Source: Pseudomonas sp. AL03
GTDB lineage: Bacteria; Pseudomonadota; Gammaproteobacteria; Pseudomonadales; Pseudomonadaceae
Direction of reading: 5' to 3'
Assembly (NCBI RefSeq): GCF_029960815.1
Contig: NZ_JASBRE010000026.1
Coordinates: 1 to 64,000, forward strand
Length of the DNA stretch: 64,000 nucleotides
Below the pieces are notes generated by a model. It saw only the letters and a program-made list of their open reading frames with translations. It was not told the origin of the DNA and did no database searches. Of the stretch, positions 9,394-15,655 are shown piece after piece. Every line of letters begins with the position of its first letter. The first letter of the stretch is position 1. A program made the position numbers and the translations under genes.

Positions 9394-9588
9394 CTAGTCC
9401 GTCTCAGGGCTCGACTCAGCCACCACACGCAACTTGAAATTGATGCCGCAGGAACTGGCCAGCACGTCCAACTGACCAACTGTCGTGTCAGGGCTTTTGA
9501 GCGCCTGGCCGAACCTGATCAAACGTTCGCCGAGTTTTTCCAGATCGCTCTGCAAGTGCAGATGCGTTCCTTGGGTGAGGATGCTCAT
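9394..9588 (-). CDS. Hypothetical phage early protein
   Basis: A 64-residue protein starting MSILTQGTHLHLQSDLEKLG and ending VVAESSPETD. I do not recognise a family. The start overlaps the stop of the preceding gene (ATGA-type overlap at 9585-9588), and its own stop lies two bases before the next start, as expected inside the compact leftward PL operon. A much longer open frame upstream to 10263 is low-complexity shadow and was not used. Confidence 0.65.
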   Translation of the reverse strand: MSILTQGTHLHLQSDLEKLGERLIRFGQALKSPDTTVGQLDVLASSCGINFKLRVVAESSPETD

Positions 9589-9866
9589 AGCTGAAACCCC
9601 GTTTTCTGTGGGAGCGGGGCAGCCTGCAAAGGGGCGTTTTCTACTGCCGAACTGGCCGGAGAGGCCCGGCCTGACTCGCTTGACGGGGTGGCAGTGGCGG
9701 CCCGACCCTGTAGGAGCGAGCTGTCCGGCAAACAGGAGATGCCAGTGCCTGCGATAATCCAGCAAGTAACCTGGCGGCGACTGTCGTGCTGAACGCTGAT
9801 GACTTGTTCGCCGGCGGTGACCTGGCCAGTGATCAGGAGCAGGGCAAGAAGGATCAGTCTGCGCAT
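9585..9866 (-). CDS. Small exported phage protein
   Basis: A 93-residue protein with a clear signal peptide (MRRLILLALLLITGQVTAGE, cleavage probably after VTA), a short mature part with two cysteines (CWIIAGTGISC), and a low-complexity Ser/Ala/Pro tail. No family is recognised. The 13-base overlap with the upstream gene and the 4-base overlap with the downstream gene show translational coupling in the PL operon. It could be a lysogenic conversion factor, but that is a guess. Confidence 0.6.
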   Translation of the reverse strand: MRRLILLALLLITGQVTAGEQVISVQHDSRRQVTCWIIAGTGISCLPDSSLLQGRAATATPSSESGRASPASSAVENAPLQAAPLPQKTGFQL

Positions 9867-10192
9867 GGGTGCAACTCCTCAAGGCGGGCCAGACGCATAG
9901 CGTCGTCAACGTTCTTGTCCAGGTCGTGCCCGAAGTAAACGGTGTCGTCGCGAGCCACGCACAGATCGGTATCGAAGTCGGTGACACGGTCCCGGTCACG
10001 CAACCACTCGTAGCGCGTGGCGTTCGCCGCCATCCGCACGCGATCGTCGATGTGCATCGAATGTGTAGTGGCTGGCGGCTTGCCCAAGTGGTCCTCGATG
10101 AACTGCGCGCCCAGCGACCGATAGCAGGCAGACCAGCTCGCGCTCGGCCAAACCATGGCCGAGTAAGCCGCGCCATAAACCACAAGTGACAA
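9854..10192 (-). CDS. Hypothetical phage early protein, first gene of PL operon
   Basis: Up to 112 residues, with a well-formed C-terminal part (MHIDDRVRMAANATRYEWLR, then DTVYFGHDLDKNVDDAMRL). No family is recognised. The start is uncertain. The longest version uses TTG 10192; an internal ATG at 10156 (MVWPSASW) is an alternative, and an ATG at 10199 with a better-spaced GGAG is in another frame. It is the first gene after PL (10235-10263). Confidence 0.6.
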   Translation of the reverse strand: MSLVVYGAAYSAMVWPSASWSACYRSLGAQFIEDHLGKPPATTHSMHIDDRVRMAANATRYEWLRDRDRVTDFDTDLCVARDDTVYFGHDLDKNVDDAMRLARLEELHPCAD

Positions 10193-10234
10193 ATTCCATG
10201 ATGTGAAGCTCCAGATCTCGATGAAGATGGAGCT

Positions 10235-10276
10235 ATAGTGCTGGCGGGATTTATTTGTGTCAATCCTTGCGGGATT
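10235..10276 (-). promoter_or_regulatory. Leftward phage promoter PL with repressor operators
   Basis: On the minus strand TTGACA (10263-10258) is followed after 17 bases by CACTAT (10240-10235). The spacer carries aaatcccgccagca, an exact copy of the PR site, and a second operator-like aatcccgc lies just upstream of the -35. The same arrangement at PR on the other side of the repressor gene argues strongly for paired operators bound by the repressor. The sequence identity is seen directly; regulation is inferred. Confidence 0.75.
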
Positions 10277-10281
10277 ATTTT

Positions 10282-11052
10282 TTATAGGCCGTGTATTCGT
10301 GCGTCCACTACCCGACCAATAATTTCCCAGTTCTCATCCATTTCAACCGTCTTGAACGCGGAGTTGAGAGGCACCAAGTATCCCCAGCCTGCATCGTAGA
10401 CATACTGCTTAAAGGTAGCCTCTCCATCAGAGTGCTGAGCGACGTAGTACTTTCCGCTCACCACATCGAAGCCTTCTGGCTGGACCAGGATCCGCGTTCC
10501 TTCTGGGAAGCTTGGGTTGGTGGTCGCTGTCATCGAAGCACCTTTGACCTCAAGCCAAAAGCCTTGATCGCCCGCGTTCTCGGTCGATTCATAATATTTT
10601 TCCGAGCTTTCTGGCACTAAATTTGTAGGCGATTCCGCTCGGTTACCAGCGGCGATCCAGCTGATCATCGGGTAGCTCCTAACAGGTCTCCAAGGCCTGT
10701 GTGCGGGCGAAACGTATGAACTTTCCCCTGCCTCTGCCGTATAAATTCTCCGAATTTCATCAGCAGCCTGGCGAATTCCTTCAGCAGATATAGATAGGGT
10801 GTCAATCGCTTCAGCTAGCCGAGAGCTGAAAGCAGAAACGGGCACTTCGAGAAGCACGGCAACCCGGGAAGCGAATTCCAGATTCAGTGCATTTCGCCCA
10901 TTCAAGTAGTGGCTGAAGGACCCCTGATTCATGCCAAGCATTTCACCAGCCTTCTCTTGAGTGAGTTCAAGCTGATCCTTTTTCGCCATGTAGATCGCTT
11001 TGAGAGCGGCGCATTCAGCGAGTTGTTCTTCAGTAAGCGTTCGTTTTTTCAT
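10282..11052 (-). CDS. Phage repressor, XRE helix-turn-helix plus S24 (LexA-like) protease domain
   Basis: A 256-residue CI-type repressor. An N-terminal XRE helix-turn-helix (about 28-72, LTQEKAGEMLGMNQGSFSHY) precedes a C-terminal S24 autoprotease. The expected Ala-Gly cleavage site is AAGN (135-137), the nucleophile is Ser173 in KGASM, and the general base is Lys215 in TFKQ. All catalytic residues are present, so RecA-induced self-cleavage and prophage induction should still work. It is transcribed leftward between PL and PR and very likely binds the GCGGGATT/AATCCCGC sites on both sides. Confidence 0.93.
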   Translation of the reverse strand: MKKRTLTEEQLAECAALKAIYMAKKDQLELTQEKAGEMLGMNQGSFSHYLNGRNALNLEFASRVAVLLEVPVSAFSSRLAEAIDTLSISAEGIRQAADEIRRIYTAEAGESSYVSPAHRPWRPVRSYPMISWIAAGNRAESPTNLVPESSEKYYESTENAGDQGFWLEVKGASMTATTNPSFPEGTRILVQPEGFDVVSGKYYVAQHSDGEATFKQYVYDAGWGYLVPLNSAFKTVEMDENWEIIGRVVDARIHGL

Positions 11053-11070
11053 GTTTCAACCATATGTCCG

Positions 11071-11131
11071 GCGGGATTGAAATTCAAATCCCGCTAGCAT
11101 TGACAATATCAAATCCCGCCAGCACTATTTA
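11071..11131 (+). promoter_or_regulatory. Rightward phage promoter PR and operators
   Basis: A near-palindrome gcgggatt...aatcccgc (11071-11094) is followed by TTGACA (11100-11105) and, 17-18 bases on, CACTATT (11123-11129). The spacer contains aaatcccgccagca (11111-11124), identical in inverse orientation to the PL site at 10240-10253. The promoter reads into the Cro-like gene; the repressor promoter must face left from the same interval. Confidence 0.75.
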
Positions 11132-11160
11132 AAAAGAACCGAAATAGTGGAGTCACTCCG

Positions 11161-11439
11161 GTGCAGCGAATCCCCCTTGCTGAATACGCAGCAAAGCGAC
11201 ATGCCAGGACAGCCGAGAAGCTTGGGATGAGCCAAGGCTCACTGAGTAAAGCTATCCGTGAGGGGCGATCCATATTTGTGATCGTCTCCGACGACGGCGC
11301 TCTGTCCGCCCTCGAAGAAAAGCCATTCCCCGGCCAGCGCCGACAGGCCTCGCCCAACCAACACACAAATAATAATCCCGCAGGATCTGAGATGTCAGGG
11401 CTTGAAGTACCTGTGAATCCATCCAGCGTTGTCGGGTAG
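11161..11439 (+). CDS. Cro-like phage repressor
   Basis: A 92-residue protein whose first 60 residues (MQRIPLAEYAAKRHARTAEK, then LGMSQGSLSKAIREGR) form a Cro-type helix-turn-helix. The pattern IPLxEYAA...GMSQGxLSKAIREGR followed by IFVI is typical of Cro proteins in Pseudomonas lambdoid phages. The C-terminal 30 residues are polar and probably disordered. The start is GTG 11161, with GGAG about nine bases upstream. It is the first gene transcribed from PR and should oppose the S24 repressor. Confidence 0.75.
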   Translation: MQRIPLAEYAAKRHARTAEKLGMSQGSLSKAIREGRSIFVIVSDDGALSALEEKPFPGQRRQASPNQHTNNNPAGSEMSGLEVPVNPSSVVG

Positions 11440-11566
11440 GCCTGTACGAATGAACAGCACCATTTGGGGACTTATGCAGCTTTGCAGCTTAGTTGATCCT
11501 TAGCAGACCAAGCCAAGCAGGAGATCCTGCACCCACTTCTGACTTTCTGAATCCCAGAAAGCAGAA

Positions 11567-11586
11567 AACCCGCTTGCCGGCGGGTT
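11567..11586 (+). terminator. Hairpin in the early leader, possible tR1-like terminator
   Basis: The stem aacccgc/gcgggtt has a six-base loop and lies between the Cro-like gene and the next early gene, where lambda has tR1. There is no good T tract after it, so termination may be weak or Rho-assisted. This is a positional inference. Confidence 0.3.
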
Positions 11587-11644
11587 CTCAATCCACTCCT
11601 TGCCGGGAGTGGCCAGTACTTCTTCGTCTGTAGGAGACGATCTA

Positions 11645-11971
11645 ATGCACCCAAAAAATAGCACCACCCCAGAAACAGCGCAAGCATTGCTGACAACCCT
11701 TGTCGGCTTTTTCGATACCCCGATCGATAACCGGGGCATTCAATTACTCAACGTTGCACCAGGTGCGAACGCAGAGGATGCACTTCAAACCGCGAAGGTT
11801 CTGTCGTCTGGCCTTGGCCAGATCTGCCGCCATATGCACGATAGCTTGAACATGGGTGAGTTGGCTTATTGCGACGGCATGGCAACACTGGGATTTCTCG
11901 CTGAAACGGTCGGCGCACTGGTTTTGTCGGTTCAGAAAGGCGCGGCAACATCAGGGGAGGCAGCTCAATGA
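11645..11971 (+). CDS. DUF3077-like phage early protein
   Basis: A 108-residue protein resembling DUF3077 proteins, which are common next to phage regulators in Pseudomonas. The core reads LLNVAPGANAEDALQTAKVL with helical partner LGQICRHMHDSLNMGELAYC. ATG 11645 is preceded by AGGAG at good spacing; the open frame starts earlier but without signal. Function is unknown. It overlaps the next gene by four bases (ATGA), and the neighbour looks like a diverged paralogue. Confidence 0.65.
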   Translation: MHPKNSTTPETAQALLTTLVGFFDTPIDNRGIQLLNVAPGANAEDALQTAKVLSSGLGQICRHMHDSLNMGELAYCDGMATLGFLAETVGALVLSVQKGAATSGEAAQ

Positions 11972-12243
11972 AGACCCCAATCCTCACCATCGAGCATCCA
12001 TACAGCGTATTCGGCCAAGGCGAATTGCTCAGCGCCGCTGGCGGCGTTCCGGTTGCGGATTCCCTCGATGCCGCAACGAGCTACTTGGAATCCGTCTGCG
12101 CTGGATTGCGCTCGCTGATGACCGTCACCGAGTGCACGCATGAAGCGACCTTGGTCTACCTCGCTGCTGATGCAGCACTCGCACTGGTCTACGCGTCGCA
12201 CGCTGGCATTGAGGCCGCGATTTCCGAAGGAGGTGCGGCATGA
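11968..12243 (+). CDS. DUF3077-like phage early protein, second copy
   Basis: A 91-residue protein (LSAAGGVPVADSLDAATSYL, then CTHEATLVYLAADAALALVY) with the same predicted layout as the preceding gene: a GV/AP-containing entry segment, a long helix with serial Ala/Leu, then a second helix. I read the two as diverged tandem duplicates. The 4-base overlaps on both sides indicate coupled translation. No function is known. Confidence 0.6.
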   Translation: MKTPILTIEHPYSVFGQGELLSAAGGVPVADSLDAATSYLESVCAGLRSLMTVTECTHEATLVYLAADAALALVYASHAGIEAAISEGGAA

Positions 12244-12527
12244 ACGTACAAAAACAGATCGCACAGGACGCCACCTCTCAGATCGCATGCGCAATGGAAC
12301 ACATCAACTGGATGCGCGGTGTTCTCCACGTGCTCGAAGATCGACTGAAGCAGGGCCACGACGACCATTACGCCACGGTCGCAAACTTGGCGATCTACAA
12401 CGCTGACGACTGGCACAACCAGCTCGACAGTGAGCGGGAGAGCCTGGAGACGCGCACCGAAGCGGCATTTTCCAAAACAGAACCCGCGCCACGTTTTGCG
12501 AGCAATGAAAACGTGGCGCGGATTTGA
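12240..12527 (+). CDS. Hypothetical phage early protein ending in a palindromic repeat
   Basis: A 95-residue, mostly helical protein with the segment DDWHNQLDSERESLETR, which resembles DDWANYVDSQ in the gene at 13636; both may belong to one family of small early proteins. Its last residues, PAPRFASNENVARI, are encoded by a 36-base perfect palindrome (12485-12520), and nearly the same tail ends the unrelated protein at 13949. The tail is therefore probably repeat-derived rather than functional. Confidence 0.6.
   Translation: MNVQKQIAQDATSQIACAMEHINWMRGVLHVLEDRLKQGHDDHYATVANLAIYNADDWHNQLDSERESLETRTEAAFSKTEPAPRFASNENVARI
12485..12520. repeat. Palindromic hairpin copy 1
   Basis: Thirteen perfect base pairs (cgcgccacgtttt / aaaacgtggcgcg) enclose a ten-base loop. 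It overlaps the 3' end of the preceding coding sequence. It is one of four related hairpins in the early region; see 12637, 12708 and 14177. Confidence 0.8.
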
Positions 12528-12577
12528 AGTGGAGCATGAACTTGGAGTAAACACGCGATTCACACTTAAAGTTGATA

Positions 12578-12596
12578 TTTACACTTTAAATGTAAA
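12578..12596. promoter_or_regulatory. Operator-like palindrome TTTACA-N7-TGTAAA
   Basis: Perfect six-base arms separated by seven bases, in an AT-rich stretch. It resembles a dimeric regulator binding site. The protein that would bind is unknown. Confidence 0.35.
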
Positions 12597-12636
12597 AGTT
12601 GAGCGGTCATGACCTGTTTTTGTGCACTTTGCTTTG

Positions 12637-12678
12637 TGTCGCGACACGTTTTCCTAATTCGTATTTCGTGTCGCGACA
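12637..12678. repeat. Palindromic hairpin copy 2
   Basis: Twelve perfect pairs, tgtcgcgacacg / cgtgtcgcgaca, enclose an 18-base loop beginning ttttcctaat and ending attt. The loop closely matches copy 3 while the stem differs by paired changes. Confidence 0.8.
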
Positions 12679-12707
12679 TTGCGATTACTTATCGCGACTC
12701 CAGTTTT

Positions 12708-12743
12708 CGCGCCACGTTTTCCTAACTATCATTTCGTGGCGCG
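12708..12743. repeat. Palindromic hairpin copy 3
   Basis: Nine perfect pairs, cgcgccacg / cgtggcgcg, enclose the loop ttttcctaactatcattt. The loop is the copy 2 loop with few changes, and the stem is that of copy 1. Confidence 0.8.
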
Positions 12744-13114
12744 GATTTCGAGTAGAGGAGATTGGCAGCCTCGAGAATCCCCTGATGGCCCAATAACTAG
12801 GGCCTCGAGCCCTACTCGGACGAACGGCATGACCTGAGTTTTCGACTTTTTCGCGCTGGAATAATATAGGTATCAGAACGTATTGGTACGCGTTGATACG
12901 TGTTGAGCTGTTAATTCTGGCCGGAGAGTGTGTGTCCGCGATTAAGTTAGCTAAAGATATCAAATGATAGCTGAAGAAAGTTGTTGCGATTTGCCAAATG
13001 GCGCCGTTACCATGCACTACGTCCTGAGCTACCAGCAACATGCCTTGACCAGATGAAACATCTGGCTGGAGTTTGCTGTTAGGATCGCTGACAGTTGGAA
13101 TCGCAGACAAAGAA

Positions 13115-13143
13115 AAGCCCCGGCGCTTGCAACGCCAGGGCTT
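13115..13143 (-). terminator. Leftward intrinsic terminator
   Basis: On the minus strand, aagccc..gcg / cgc..gggctt form a hairpin with loop ttgcaag, followed by TTTTCTTT. It lies immediately downstream of the tRNA-like fold on the same strand, which suggests a short leftward transcript ends here. Confidence 0.55.
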
Positions 13144-13151
13144 GATCGGGA

Positions 13152-13193
13152 AGGACGCTTGCAACGTCCTCTGCATACCAGCTGAGCCAGCAC
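13152..13193 (-). ncRNA. tRNA-like fragment with a GCA anticodon loop
   Basis: On the minus strand the sequence reads GTGCTGGCTCAGCTGGTA, a D-arm-like segment, then AGGACG TTGCAAG CGTCCT: a six-pair stem with a seven-base loop carrying T33 and GCA at 34-36, as in tRNA-Cys. No T-arm (GTTCGAATC) or acceptor pairing follows; the transcript instead meets a terminator. It may be a decayed tRNA 5' half or a tRNA-mimicking phage RNA. Resemblance is seen; identity is uncertain. Confidence 0.35.
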
Positions 13194-13235
13194 ACAACCC
13201 CGAGGGGAGAAGCTTTTGAACTGGGCTTCGATGAA

Positions 13236-13253
13236 TTTACCGTAAAAGGTAAA
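13236..13253. promoter_or_regulatory. Operator-like palindrome TTTACC-N6-GGTAAA
   Basis: Perfect six-base arms lie about 160 bases upstream of the helix-turn-helix gene at 13414. It could control the second early gene block. The regulator is unknown. Confidence 0.3.
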
Positions 13254-13413
13254 CTCCAGCGGACTGTATTACCTGAGGGAATAATGCGCTACTGGTTTTT
13301 TATCCATTAGTACTGTTTCCGATGACTTGCCACACATAGACCTGTTTGCAGGCGGTGGCGACCTACAGAACGATCCTCTCGGTTTTTCAATTCGGTATAT
13401 TGAGAAATCACCA

Positions 13414-13632
13414 ATGACATCAAATGTCACCAGCATCGCCGCTGTGCCCAACCTGCCAATCCCTGGTGCCCGCGCAACCGCAGCCCAGCTCTGCGCCAAA
13501 TACCAAGTCAGTCGCGCTACTTGGTGGCGCTGGTCAAAGACGCCTGGATTTCCTGAGCCAATCCGTTTCGGTCGCTCCGTACGCTGGGACCCTGAGCCGG
13601 TCGATGCCTTCCTGACGAATCAGGAGCGCTAA
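13414..13632 (+). CDS. AlpA/excisionase-type helix-turn-helix protein
   Basis: A 72-residue DNA-binding protein: ATAAQLCAKYQVSRATWWRW is a winged-helix/MerR-like recognition helix, followed by the wing FPEPIRFGRSVRWDPEPVDA and a short end FLTNQER. This is the AlpA/excisionase layout. The frame is open to 13327, but homology-like sequence begins after ATG 13414. It starts the second early gene block and may regulate it, or may be an excisionase left without its integrase. Confidence 0.7.
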   Translation: MTSNVTSIAAVPNLPIPGARATAAQLCAKYQVSRATWWRWSKTPGFPEPIRFGRSVRWDPEPVDAFLTNQER

Positions 13633-13635
13633 CCC

Positions 13636-13956
13636 ATGACGATCAACAACTCCTGCGAATGCGCGGGATCGGGATCGGCTTGCCTGAAAAAAACCAAGAA
13701 AGCGCCCCTTCAAAGTGCTGCCTCACAGATAGCCAGTGAAGCTTTGGAACTGCTGCGCGCTACTCATGAACGGCTGGAACATATGACCGCCGTTTTCAAT
13801 TCTGTCTCAACCGACCTGAAGCATAACCACTCTCACAACGTTAAGGACCTCGCAGCCCTTGGGGGATTTCTCGGTGACGACTGGGCCAATTATGTCGACT
13901 CCCAGGTCGGGCACATGCAAAAGGAACTCGATTTAGTGGAGGCCGCCAATGAGTGA
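13636..13956 (+). CDS. Hypothetical phage early protein
   Basis: A 106-residue protein with a Cys-containing start (NNSCECAGSGSACLKKTKK) and a long helix ending GDDWANYVDSQVGHMQKELD. The DW..xVDS segment resembles the gene at 12240. It starts three bases after the upstream stop and overlaps the next gene by eight bases. No family is recognised. Confidence 0.6.
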   Translation: MTINNSCECAGSGSACLKKTKKAPLQSAASQIASEALELLRATHERLEHMTAVFNSVSTDLKHNHSHNVKDLAALGGFLGDDWANYVDSQVGHMQKELDLVEAANE

Positions 13957-14236
13957 ACTCCAGAAAATCACTTGGGACCGCGGCAATGATCTTTGCTCGG
14001 TAGGCTTCGCGCTTGAGGCTATTGCCGACTTGCTTGGCGCTGATGGTTCGGAGCACGGCATCACCGACAGCTTGCAGAACGGATTGCACCACGCTGTCCG
14101 CGCCATGGGGGCTTTTGCCAGCGCGATCGGCGGAGAGCTTTGCGAAGCTTCAGATCCAGAACCGCAACTCAGTGTTGCGCCACAATTCGCGAACGACGAA
14201 AACGTGGCGCGTACTCATGTGGGGGCGCGCTCATGA
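13949..14236 (+). CDS. Hypothetical phage early protein with palindrome-derived tail
   Basis: A 95-residue, mainly helical protein (LCSVGFALEAIADLLGADGS, then ITDSLQNGLHHAVRAMGAFA), the pattern of small phage proteins next to DUF3077 genes. Its last residues, APQFANDENVARTHVGARS, come from a partly decayed copy of the palindrome found at 12485. It overlaps the next gene by four bases (ATGA). Function is unknown. Confidence 0.6.
   Translation: MSELQKITWDRGNDLCSVGFALEAIADLLGADGSEHGITDSLQNGLHHAVRAMGAFASAIGGELCEASDPEPQLSVAPQFANDENVARTHVGARS
14177..14210. repeat. Palindromic hairpin copy 4 (partly decayed)
   Basis: Arms gcgccac / gtggcgc pair perfectly; the inner part aattcgcgaacgacgaaaac is a diverged form of copy 1. 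As with copy 1, it forms the 3' end of a coding sequence. Confidence 0.7.
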
Positions 14237-14550
14237 ACACCTCTTTGGCTGTCATCAATCCTGTTGAGGGTGACGTACTGCGCGACGCGGTTATCGATGC
14301 GCGGGATATGTGTTCGATGAACTTCGCCCGAGAGGAGCACCGGAAGCTGGAGAAAATCCTGCTGGCGATCGTGATCCCGGCAATGGGCGGCTATGACAAC
14401 GAGCTGGCATGTGACATCGCTCGACACCTAGAGCAGGTCCGCACCTTCAGCAATAACTTCTGCTGGCGGCATCGTCATCTGGGCGCATCGTTCGGTGTCG
14501 TTGGCGAGCGGCCTGGCATTGACGATTTGAAGTCTGGAGGTGGCCGATGA
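14233..14550 (+). CDS. Hypothetical phage early protein
   Basis: A 105-residue protein starting MNTSLAVINPVEGDVLRDAV, with Cys and His residues scattered in the second half (DNELACDIARHLEQ, NNFCWRHRHLG). I recognise no family. The start ATG 14233 overlaps the upstream stop, and the stop overlaps the next start by four bases, so it is part of the same coupled early operon. Confidence 0.6.
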   Translation: MNTSLAVINPVEGDVLRDAVIDARDMCSMNFAREEHRKLEKILLAIVIPAMGGYDNELACDIARHLEQVRTFSNNFCWRHRHLGASFGVVGERPGIDDLKSGGGR

Positions 14551-15344
14551 CCATCACCCCATTCAAAGACGGCGGTGCCGTTACCATGACCAGTCTCGAA
14601 CTGGTCAACTTCATCAACGGCCGTCGTGAAGAAGGTGATCCGGTTTTGGATCATGCCGACTTCATGAAAAAGGTGCCTCGGGTACTGAAAAAAGATGCCG
14701 GAAAATTTTCCGATATCTATTTCGACAGCATGAATCGCCGTCAGAAGTGTTACCGCTTCCCCAAGCGCGAATCGTGCCTGATGGCCATGTCCTACAGCTA
14801 CGACCTGCAGGCCGCAGTGTTCGACTACATGACCGAACTGGAACAGAGGTTGGCGCAACAAAACGCCTTCGCCCTGCCGCGTACTCGCGCCGAGGCAATG
14901 CGCCTGGCTGCCGATCTGGAGGAGCAGAACGAGGTGCTGGCGCTGGAAAACGAGCAGCAGGCCAAGAAGATCGAGGCGCTGGAACACCTGTTCATGCCCG
15001 GCGAGACGGTGCCGCAGTTCGCCAAACGCCTGAACGGTGTGAACTCCCAGCTGGTCCTGGCCTATCTGCATGAGCTCAAGTGGATTTTCAACTCCGAAAG
15101 CAATCCGGATCACTCGCCCAAGTACCGCGTGTACGCCATGGCGCGCGATAAGCACTGGCTGTCTGAAAAGCCGTTCAAGATCAGCGGCGAGGGGATAACC
15201 ACGTTCATCCGCTATGCCCCAGTGATGCTGGAGGAGGGCACCAAAAAGCTGTTTGACCTCTACATGGCCGAGAGGCTGCCCATGAAGAAGACGTGGGATG
15301 GCCAGTTCTTTTATGAAAAATTCAATCCGGAGAAGCCCCAGTGA
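14547..15344 (+). CDS. Phage antirepressor/Rha-type regulator with KilAC domain
   Basis: A 265-residue regulator. The N-terminal part (about 15-105, VTMTSLELVNFINGRR to YDLQAAVFDYMTELEQR) fits the Rha/AntA type of phage regulatory domain. A coiled-coil (about 110-150, LAADLEEQNEVLALENEQQ) joins it to a C-terminal KilAC-like DNA-binding domain (FAKRLNGVNSQLVLAYLHEL). Such proteins modulate repression or early gene expression. It is the largest protein of the early block and lies in a run of four-base overlaps. Confidence 0.8.
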   Translation: MTITPFKDGGAVTMTSLELVNFINGRREEGDPVLDHADFMKKVPRVLKKDAGKFSDIYFDSMNRRQKCYRFPKRESCLMAMSYSYDLQAAVFDYMTELEQRLAQQNAFALPRTRAEAMRLAADLEEQNEVLALENEQQAKKIEALEHLFMPGETVPQFAKRLNGVNSQLVLAYLHELKWIFNSESNPDHSPKYRVYAMARDKHWLSEKPFKISGEGITTFIRYAPVMLEEGTKKLFDLYMAERLPMKKTWDGQFFYEKFNPEKPQ

Positions 15345-15655
15345 GCAAAAAAATCACCTACGAAGAGCTCATGGGGCAGATCGCCGAGGCGGCTGTGAAT
15401 TACCAGCAGGCCGAGACTCAACGCAACAGCCTGCGCCGTGAGTTGAACGCACTCTACAAGACCTACTTCACTGCTTACGGGCATCCGTACCCCGATGAGC
15501 CACGCAAGCGCATCGACCCGGAGAATGAAAGGTTCAGCGGTGTGCTGCGCTTCACTGATGCCGCATTCCAGCGCTGGCTCGCTGCTCGGTATCTGACCAC
15601 CAGCACCAAACGCAAGATGCGGACGCTGATCCAGCGGTTGGAGCGTTCGCTATGA
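15341..15655 (+). CDS. Hypothetical phage protein
   Basis: A 104-residue protein with an N-terminal coiled-coil-like helix (AAVNYQQAETQRNSLRREL) and a basic C-terminus (TTSTKRKMRTLIQRLERSL). No family is recognised. It overlaps both neighbours by four bases. Confidence 0.6.
   Translation: MSKKITYEELMGQIAEAAVNYQQAETQRNSLRRELNALYKTYFTAYGHPYPDEPRKRIDPENERFSGVLRFTDAAFQRWLAARYLTTSTKRKMRTLIQRLERSL

Larger units (their letters stand above)
12528..13413. other. Long non-coding stretch in the phage early region
   Basis: Nearly 900 bases hold no convincing gene. A 170-codon minus-strand frame (12685-13197) reads across hairpins and a terminator, and its composition looks non-coding. The stretch instead contains two palindromic operator-like sites (12578-12596 and 13236-13253), two long hairpins with shared loops (12637 and 12708), and a leftward terminator beside a tRNA-like fold (13115-13193). 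It resembles a regulatory or RNA-coding island between two early gene blocks. Confidence 0.55.

Noticed and set aside
9589..10263. Upstream extension of the 64-residue phage protein to 289 residues
   Set aside because: The extra part is Ser/Arg/Thr-rich shadow of two better-supported genes in other frames.
13150..13195. A genuine tRNA-Cys gene
   Set aside because: Only D-arm-like and anticodon-arm parts are present; no T-arm, acceptor stem or CCA end.
12685..13197. A 170-codon minus-strand frame in the early non-coding stretch
   Set aside because: It crosses hairpins, a terminator and a tRNA-like fold; sequence looks random and has no ribosome binding site.
12240..14236. CRISPR array formed by the palindromic copies
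   Set aside because: Only four copies, unequal spacing of about 150, 70 and 1,470 bases, and no cas genes.
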